Source of the DNA: an uncultured Nitrospira sp.
GTDB taxonomy: Bacteria > Nitrospirota > Nitrospiria > Nitrospirales > Nitrospiraceae
Reading direction: 5' to 3'
DNA length: 36,024 bases
Assembly: GCA_902500755.1 (NCBI GenBank)
Contig: CABVRV010000032.1
Span: 1-36,024 of the forward strand
The position numbers and the translations under genes were made by a program. Below are positions 31,913-36,024 of this stretch, piece by piece. The notes under the pieces were generated by a model that was given only the letters and a program-made list of their open reading frames with translations, was not told the DNA's origin and ran no database searches. Every line of letters begins with the position of its first letter. Position 1 is the stretch's first letter.

Positions 31913-33034
31913 CTATTCGTCATAACTTTTGAGCAACTCAACCGCTTCATGCACATCAGAGACAACTTCGCAGCCGAGTTCTTTGTCCAAAGTCAGTGGC
32001 CTCTTAGTGACCAGAACTTGGAGCGACCTTTCAGTGAAAAATGCATCACAGTAGGACAATGCGGCCGCCGCATGATTGAAATCGAGAAAGTCATTTTCCT
32101 TGAATCGTCGCCCCCTATTCCAGCGCACCGCTGCGTGGCAGGAGGCTATAACGTGAAGCGTAGGCAACTGCTCGATGAGCCGTCTTTTTCTGAAACCAGA
32201 AACAATCAGCGTTTGTAACATTTGCTCATGTTCGATTCGACGTTGGGGATCCACTTGCGACGGTTCGCGCGTCTCTTCTTCGAACATTTTCTCCAGAATC
32301 TGGACGCCAACTTTCGCATAGAGGCTGACCGCACCTGCCACTTCGATAGCGTACGTTTGCTCGAAGCTTCTGAGCTCATGCGCATGCTGGTGGTTCCCAG
32401 TGTTTAGCTTGTCGGTCAGTTGGCTGAAAGCATGACGCGGTGGCGCTGGTGCAAACGAGAGCCTATCAACTACAGTCCCAAGTGGTAGTTTCCACATGTG
32501 ATCGAAGAAAGCCTTCTGAGTTGCCAGCTCGACGGAAGCGCCAAATCGCGTATCAGTCGGATAAAACAGGCCAAGGACATAACTCAGTTTTGACCAGACT
32601 AGGCAGCACATCGGGTCTAAGGCCCTCTGACCTCGACAGGCATAGAGGAAGTGCGCAAGCTCTGTGCCAATCCGCTCGTCCTGAGGAGCGAGCGTAACGC
32701 CGAGGCTAAGATCATCGATTAGCGCCGCTGTCGCTTGACGTGTTCTAAGATCCTCTTGCCTGATCAACTCGGCGAATACTGCTTCGCTTATGGGACAAAA
32801 TACCCGACCGCCTTGCACCTGTATTCGGAGCAGCTCAAGTAACTCCTTATCTACAGGTCGCTTTTCGCGGTCTAGGGCCGCCTCGCGCAACAATATCCAG
32901 TAACGTGAATCAAGATAGACTGCTCGTCGCTCATTCAGTGACTTAGCAAGATCGATTCGGCACGCGCGTACGTACTGATCTAGCGAAACATGCGGCTCCT
33001 TGCGGTGTTTCTCAATATTCGCCCCAGTTCTCAC
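31913..33034 (-). CDS. PIN-like domain protein, possible ribonuclease
   Basis: 373 residues from a GTG (33032-33034) with AAAGGTGG upstream. AVYLDSRYWILLREAALDRE gives the first strand with Asp42, as in PIN folds. ISEAVFAELIRQEDLRTRQA could supply a catalytic Glu, and NDFLDFNHAAAALSYCDAFF, then TERSLQVLVTK, is the C-terminal D-x2-D-x2-H...CD-x-FFT pattern of the PIN-like superfamily. A 200-residue mostly helical insert lies between. PIN proteins are metal-dependent RNases, often in stress or defence. Codon use is less GC-rich in the third position than neighbours such as hypD, which suggests transfer. The HNH gene is 92 bases upstream, same strand. The function is a guess from fold only. Confidence 0.65.
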   Translation of the reverse strand: MRTGANIEKHRKEPHVSLDQYVRACRIDLAKSLNERRAVYLDSRYWILLREAALDREKRPVDKELLELLRIQVQGGRVFCPISEAVFAELIRQEDLRTRQATAALIDDLSLGVTLAPQDERIGTELAHFLYACRGQRALDPMCCLVWSKLSYVLGLFYPTDTRFGASVELATQKAFFDHMWKLPLGTVVDRLSFAPAPPRHAFSQLTDKLNTGNHQHAHELRSFEQTYAIEVAGAVSLYAKVGVQILEKMFEEETREPSQVDPQRRIEHEQMLQTLIVSGFRKRRLIEQLPTLHVIASCHAAVRWNRGRRFKENDFLDFNHAAAALSYCDAFFTERSLQVLVTKRPLTLDKELGCEVVSDVHEAVELLKSYDE

Positions 33035-33126
33035 TGATGAACCACCTTTCCTCCGCCAAACATTCCATCAAATGTTCCAAGCATAGGGCTGCCGATGAGC
33101 TGGAGGCATTCGACAACAAGGCGCCG

Positions 33127-33624
33127 TTAGGGCTCAGGGAGGTCACGCTTGAGGCTGTTATGTTGTTGGCACAAGAATCGAAGGTTTGATAATTCATCTC
33201 TGCCACCCCGAGAAAGAGGTTTTATGTGATCAACGGTCAAGCGATCGAGGACCTCGCATCCGGGGATAGCGCAAACGTGCGGTATACCTGCATCGAGCAT
33301 GGCAAGTACCAGATGTGAGCGTTTGGAGTTGAACTCGGTTCGGCGTATTCTCGTATGACGCTTCCTTGCCTTAGCACCCGCTTCTGCAGCCTTAATCTCC
33401 TCTAACAAGCGCAGATAGTCCTCATACTGGAGCTCTCGGTACTTCGCTAGCGGCCCCATTCCGCCGCAACAGGCATCACAGAGGTGCTGATTGTTCATTT
33501 GGGAATGTGCAGTATGGATGGCCTGGAAAAGTTCTTCCGCCGAGACATCCAGAGCCTCCTCGTGCACGAGAACGCCTACGTTTGGCGCAAAGGATAGGAG
33601 TTTGCCTATATGTATGAGTGGCAT
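33127..33624 (-). CDS. HNH endonuclease-like protein
   Basis: 165 residues, with AGAGG eight bases before the ATG. The C-terminal 50 residues are a canonical HNH finger: PHVCAIPGCEVLDRLTVDHI, KPLSRGGRDELSNLRFLCQQ, HNSLKRD. It contains the zinc pair Cys118/Cys123, the catalytic Asp132-His133, Asn147, and the distal His155. The N-terminal part has HLCDACCGG and a charged helix (YEDYLRLLEEIKAAEAGAKA). It is probably a metal-dependent DNA nicking or cutting enzyme, or a restriction-like effector. It lies between the transposase (68 bases) and the PIN-like gene (92 bases), all minus strand. Mobile-element cargo or a small defence unit are both possible. Confidence 0.85.
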   Translation of the reverse strand: MPLIHIGKLLSFAPNVGVLVHEEALDVSAEELFQAIHTAHSQMNNQHLCDACCGGMGPLAKYRELQYEDYLRLLEEIKAAEAGAKARKRHTRIRRTEFNSKRSHLVLAMLDAGIPHVCAIPGCEVLDRLTVDHIKPLSRGGRDELSNLRFLCQQHNSLKRDLPEP

Positions 33625-33681
33625 GTGCGTTGCCTCTGCGGTCTAAGAAGCCCCATCCTGCTTACACCGATCCGCTTTATA

Positions 33682-33705
33682 GGAATTAGGGGTCAGAGTA
33701 CAATT
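33682..33705 (+). repeat. Left 24-bp inverted end of the transposase unit
   Basis: GGAATTAGGGGTCAGAGTAC followed by AATT. It matches the reverse complement of 34466-34489 at 22 of 24 positions. It contains the transposase TGA. The core AGGGGTCAG is seen once more at 35296-35304. Confidence 0.75.
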
Positions 33706-34400
33706 TCCGATCTGATCACTCCTTTTGGTCGCCCCCGTGTTTCCCCAATCAACCGCCTTCCGACTTTACTCCCAATTTCCTCCTGAAAGGATTCACTCCC
33801 CACCACTCGCCCCAGCTGCGTCGCCTTCCGGATATGCTCCCATTCAGTGTCAGATACCGAGTCCTCTAGCCACTTGGCATAGGCCGAGGCTCGCGCCTGT
33901 AGGTTATCCCCCAGCGTGACGTACCAGGGGTCCTCATCCAGCAGAGGAGCCGGTTGCCCCAGGGCACGTCCGTGATAGCTGCTCCATCGGTAGTCGCGGG
34001 GGTGACGCACCATTCCCGCTCGAACGGGGTTCAATTCAATGTACCGGCTACATGCGATTAAATATTCATCCCGGCTCACAATCGCACTCTTGAAGCGCCC
34101 TTCCCATAAGGTGCCCGTGCGCTTATAGGCGTCATTTACATACCGGACATACCGACGCCCGACACTCTGCATGAAACGACCCAAATCGCCTTCGTGTTCC
34201 GGCTCCACTAAGAGATGAACATGGTTGGTCATCAACACGTAGGCATAGAGTCGTGCCCGGCATTTGTGTTTGGCCTCTCGCAGACAATTCAGAAAGACCT
34301 CATAGTCCTTCGGCGCAAGAAATATGGGCTGCCGGTTGTTGCCGCGCTGGATGACGTGATGGGGGTAAGACGGCAGGCTAAGTCGAGGCGAACGCGCCAT
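33693..34400 (-). CDS. REP-associated tyrosine transposase (Y1_Tnp family)
   Basis: 235 residues from the ATG at 34398-34400; the upstream TTG is less likely. It starts MARSPRLSLPSYPHHVIQRG and NNRQPIFLAPKDYEVFLNCL, the RAYT N-terminus. YAYVLMTNHVHLLVEPEHEG carries the HUH metal motif (His-x-His). YVRYVNDAYKRTGTLWEGRF, KSAIVSRDEYLIACSRYIEL and NPVRAGMVRHPRDYRWSSYH are the family's signature blocks; the catalytic Tyr lies in the YIEL region. It nicks single-stranded DNA at REP-type hairpins. The C-terminal extension (GSKVGRRLIGETRGRPKG) is common in the group. The gene looks intact and may be active. Confidence 0.92.
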   Translation of the reverse strand: MARSPRLSLPSYPHHVIQRGNNRQPIFLAPKDYEVFLNCLREAKHKCRARLYAYVLMTNHVHLLVEPEHEGDLGRFMQSVGRRYVRYVNDAYKRTGTLWEGRFKSAIVSRDEYLIACSRYIELNPVRAGMVRHPRDYRWSSYHGRALGQPAPLLDEDPWYVTLGDNLQARASAYAKWLEDSVSDTEWEHIRKATQLGRVVGSESFQEEIGSKVGRRLIGETRGRPKGVIRSEIVL

Positions 34401-34465
34401 GGTCAAGGATCCTCGCGAACCAATGAGACGGACAACCTACGCCGATGCTGGCTTTACTGTCAATT

Positions 34466-34489
34466 AATTGTTCTCTGACCCCTATTTCC
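34466..34489 (-). repeat. Right 24-bp inverted end of the transposase unit
   Basis: AATTGTTCTCTGACCCCTAT followed by TTCC. On its outer side the 9-bp word CCCCTATTT is repeated head to tail (34479-34487 and 34488-34496). The stretch to the next gene (34490-34778) shows no other gene or signal beyond an ACTAGT/ACTAGA pair near 34519-34536. Confidence 0.75.
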
Positions 34490-34778
34490 CCTATTTCCAG
34501 TTATTTGCTGTACACAACACTAGTATCTTCACTAGATGACAAGCGCTCCCCGAATGCTATCGTATATGTGCAAATAGCCTGGGGAGTTCTCGGGCGCATG
34601 GAGGGGCAACAAACACGCCGGACTATCAGACAGAGGGCGATGATGTCGAAGGGCAATCTAACTTTTCATCAATCTGTAGCATCGCTTTTGTCGGCCTGTC
34701 TCCCCATAGAACAGCATCTCATGGGTAGGGTAACAAGATTATCCAAGGCAACTTCTCCACTCACACGAGGAGGGAACT

Positions 34779-35081
34779 ATGAATGATGACCAGACACCCA
34801 ATGACCCTGCGAAGCTTCAACTCATACGGGAGTATCTTCGAAAGTTCCTCTTCTCTGATGTCCAGCAGAGATCCGATGAACAGATGTGGACCCATTTTTC
34901 ATTTAACGAGAGACCGCAGCGCTCGGAGATTGTGTTCCACCGAACGTTCCTGGACGATTGTAGGAACCTTGATGAAATCATGGAGAAAAGTATCATGCCG
35001 TTGCTTCTCGCCAATCCAGGGAAATCAATTATTGTAGGAGAAATGGGAGGGCTAAGCGTCGAAGACAGCGGTCACACCTAA
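34779..35081 (+). CDS. Hypothetical 100-residue protein
   Basis: GAGGAGGG four bases before the ATG makes this a confident gene. The protein is soluble, slightly acidic and helical: AKLQLIREYLRKFLFSDVQQ, SDEQMWTHFSFNERPQRSEI, VFHRTFLDDCRNLDEIMEKS, LLANPGKSIIVGEMGGLSVE. There is no signal peptide, metal motif or known domain. It is the only plus-strand gene in the accessory end and lies between the transposase unit and the BECR/DUF2283 pair. Function unknown. The 238 bases after it (35082-35319) hold no supportable gene; they contain the GC palindrome-rich GGCGCGGCGCC around 35228 and an AGGGGTCAG word. Confidence 0.65.
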   Translation: MNDDQTPNDPAKLQLIREYLRKFLFSDVQQRSDEQMWTHFSFNERPQRSEIVFHRTFLDDCRNLDEIMEKSIMPLLLANPGKSIIVGEMGGLSVEDSGHT

Positions 35082-35319
35082 AATTCTACTGTCCACCGGA
35101 CGAAGAGCAGCAAGAGCCGCGCTCAAGACGGTGTTCCGGAAAAAGTTCAGATTATCCTCGAATGCCTTGGAAGGGTGCAAGGGATCTCGGCGATCCATGG
35201 CGTGCTACCCCGAACGCGGAGTTAACCGGCGCGGCGCCGTTGGCCGCGTCCGCATCGAGCGTGGGGGCGAGAGATTTCGAACGAAGAAAGACGTAAGGGG
35301 TCAGCCCCCTCGACTCTCA

Positions 35320-35556
35320 CTAGGCGGCGTCTGCCCCCGCGCTGGATTTGGCATGCAGAACAGTGACGCCGACCAGTTCGTTTCCGTCGTAATGATAGAT
35401 GAAGCGCCCGTCCATTTCGCTGTCGGTCGCCCGTTGCGGTTTTCTCAGGCTGATATACAGCACGTCCGCTTCGTCATCGTAATCGAGCCACAGGTGGTTG
35501 GAACGCAAGTTCAATGAATGCGGGACCAGGCTGAGGATGTCTATGACTTCTGCCAT
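35320..35556 (-). CDS. DUF2283-family protein, candidate antitoxin-like partner
   Basis: 78 residues with GAGG six bases before the ATG. LWLDYDDEADVLYISLRKPQ, then MDGRFIYHYDGNELVGVTVL, follow the DUF2283 pattern (YD-x-EADxLYIxL ... YDxxGxxVGxxIL), a compact beta-rich fold of about 60 residues. DUF2283 proteins are often encoded next to small nucleases or DUF4258-type proteins in two-gene units. Here the ATG overlaps the stop of the BECR-like gene by 16 bases, so they are translated together. An antitoxin or inhibitor role is likely from context but not proven. Confidence 0.85.
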   Translation of the reverse strand: MAEVIDILSLVPHSLNLRSNHLWLDYDDEADVLYISLRKPQRATDSEMDGRFIYHYDGNELVGVTVLHAKSSAGADAA

Positions 35557-35825
35557 TGGATGCCTCTTTTGAGCAGCTTATCGATCTTCGAAGTCATGAA
35601 TGCTGTGATCACGAACCCATCCTGCCCCTGTTCCTTGTAGGCGACCACGACATGCTTCGCGCTGATCGCAGTTTGGTCATAACGCTTGCCCGCCAATAGT
35701 TCGGCTTTGATGCCGGTCACGATAGAATCCGGATCACCAACCGTTTCCACAACAAGATCGAGGTGTCCTGCCAGATAATCGTGCGACTCGATAATGTGGC
35801 TCCACCGTTCATGCGTGAGACGCAC
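35541..35825 (-). CDS. BECR-fold (barnase/EndoU/ColE5/RelE-like) small protein
   Basis: 94 residues from a GTG at 35823-35825. No ATG exists upstream before an in-frame stop, and no clear ribosome site is seen, so the 5' end may be incomplete. MRLTHERWSHIIESHDYLAG, HLDLVVETVGDPDSIVTGIK, KHVVVAYKEQGQDGFVITAF and MTSKIDKLLKRG match the family often annotated as phage-type BECR nuclease: a His in the first helix (RWxHI), a beta sheet, and the FxTS end. Such proteins are suspected RNases. Paired with DUF2283 it resembles a toxin-antitoxin module. The first gene of the pair. Confidence 0.75.
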   Translation of the reverse strand: MRLTHERWSHIIESHDYLAGHLDLVVETVGDPDSIVTGIKAELLAGKRYDQTAISAKHVVVAYKEQGQDGFVITAFMTSKIDKLLKRGIQWQKS

Positions 35826-35911
35826 CTGGTTGCTATTGCAAGTTTTGGAGACCTCTGATCTCTTCTAGGCCTCTCTACTATCATCGGTACGGTAGTCGTC
35901 AAAGCGGCTTT

Positions 35912-36024
35912 TCAGGCAGCGTCGGTTTCGATCTTGCCAGGAAGCTTGCTAAGGATGAGTTTTTGTAGTTCGACCTTGTTGGCGGCATTGTCGATATCAA
36001 TACCCACTAGCCGTCCACTCGAAT
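35912..36024 (-). CDS. C-terminal 36 codons of a gene entering from the right
   Basis: The minus strand is open from the window edge to a TGA at 35912-35914. It reads SSGRLVGIDIDNAANKVELQ, KLILSKLPGKIETDAA. This is protein-like, with a balanced charge pattern and helix-forming end. It is too short to name. It is 86 bases upstream of the BECR-like gene in the same direction. Confidence 0.55.
   Translation of the reverse strand, partial: SSGRLVGIDIDNAANKVELQKLILSKLPGKIETDAA

Larger units (their letters stand above)
33682..34489 (-). mobile_element. Y1 (REP-associated-type) transposase unit with inverted ends
   Basis: An 808-bp segment containing one tyrosine transposase gene. Its ends are 24-bp imperfect inverted repeats (22 of 24 equal). 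The left end includes the transposase stop codon. No typical DDE-type target duplication can be seen. Elements of this kind (RAYT, IS200-like) move or spread REP hairpins by single-stranded steps and often stay in one copy. Confidence 0.7.

Noticed and set aside
33012-33206. Minus-strand 64-codon frame between the HNH and PIN-like genes
   Set aside because: It overlaps the end of the HNH gene in another frame, is Ser/Ala-rich and has no ribosome site.
35131-35517. Plus-strand 128-codon frame near the right end
   Set aside because: More than half is antisense to the DUF2283 gene, whose family match is clear; the remainder is Arg/Gly-rich translation of GC-rich spacer.
1-36024. tRNA, rRNA or CRISPR array
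   Set aside because: No T-loop plus acceptor combination, no conserved rRNA words and no regularly spaced repeats were seen by eye on either strand. A covariance-model search would be decisive.

Overview
The window reads as a chromosomal segment of a Gram-negative, GC-moderate (clearly above 50 % G+C) bacterium. Outer-membrane biology is evident from several lipobox proteins, an MlaA-type lipoprotein, an RND metal pump with its periplasmic adaptor, and an exported c-type cytochrome. HypD/HypE, the stress proteins (USP, CBS, dodecin), the PAS-rich kinase and many small lineage-specific proteins fit a Nitrospira-like (Nitrospirota) genome. That placement is inferred from gene style, not from a marker gene. 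No rRNA, tRNA or CRISPR array was found.

Layout. 1-5948, all minus strand: the 5' part of an exported Pro/Lys/Thr-rich repeat protein behind a perfect 25-bp dyad; a translationally coupled glycosyltransferase/MFS exporter pair; and a pair made of an HTH-like protein and a single-pass coiled-coil membrane protein. 5949-6601 is gene-free and AT-rich. 6602-7943: two short membrane-anchored proteins with a ribosomal L7/L12 C-terminal-like motif flank an exported NTF2-like protein. 8114-12936: an AEC carrier, a four-CBS protein, a two-gene small operon with a zinc ribbon, a macro-domain protein, a GNAT acetyltransferase and an exported FGE-sulfatase-fold protein.

13141-17540 encodes a CzcB/CzcA-type heavy-metal efflux pair without an outer-membrane factor. 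17742-22141 holds a glutathionyl-hydroquinone reductase, a tandem universal stress protein, MlaA and a winged-helix-like small protein. Among them are two tiny single-helix membrane proteins of 26 and 27 residues that resemble each other and both end in Tyr-x-Lys-Ser-Val. 22304-25677 is a five-PAS NarQ-type kinase with a NarL-type response regulator. 26172-29282 carries an adhesin-E-like lipoprotein, dodecin, a lipoprotein-anchored SPFH/band-7 protein with a second lipoprotein, and a mono-heme cytochrome whose C-terminus looks frameshifted.

29523-31741 is hypE and hypD, NiFe-hydrogenase cyanide-ligand maturation, with no other hyp gene in view. From about 31.9 kb the character changes to accessory DNA: a PIN-like protein, an HNH nuclease, a REP-associated-type (Y1) transposase bounded by 24-bp imperfect inverted repeats, an unknown small gene, a BECR-nuclease-like/DUF2283 pair resembling a toxin-antitoxin module, and the last 36 codons of a gene that runs off the window.

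The best candidates for undescribed biology are the twin mini-proteins, the L7/L12-like membrane proteins around the NTF2-like exported protein, the HTH/coiled-coil membrane pair, and the HNH/PIN-like pair beside the transposase.
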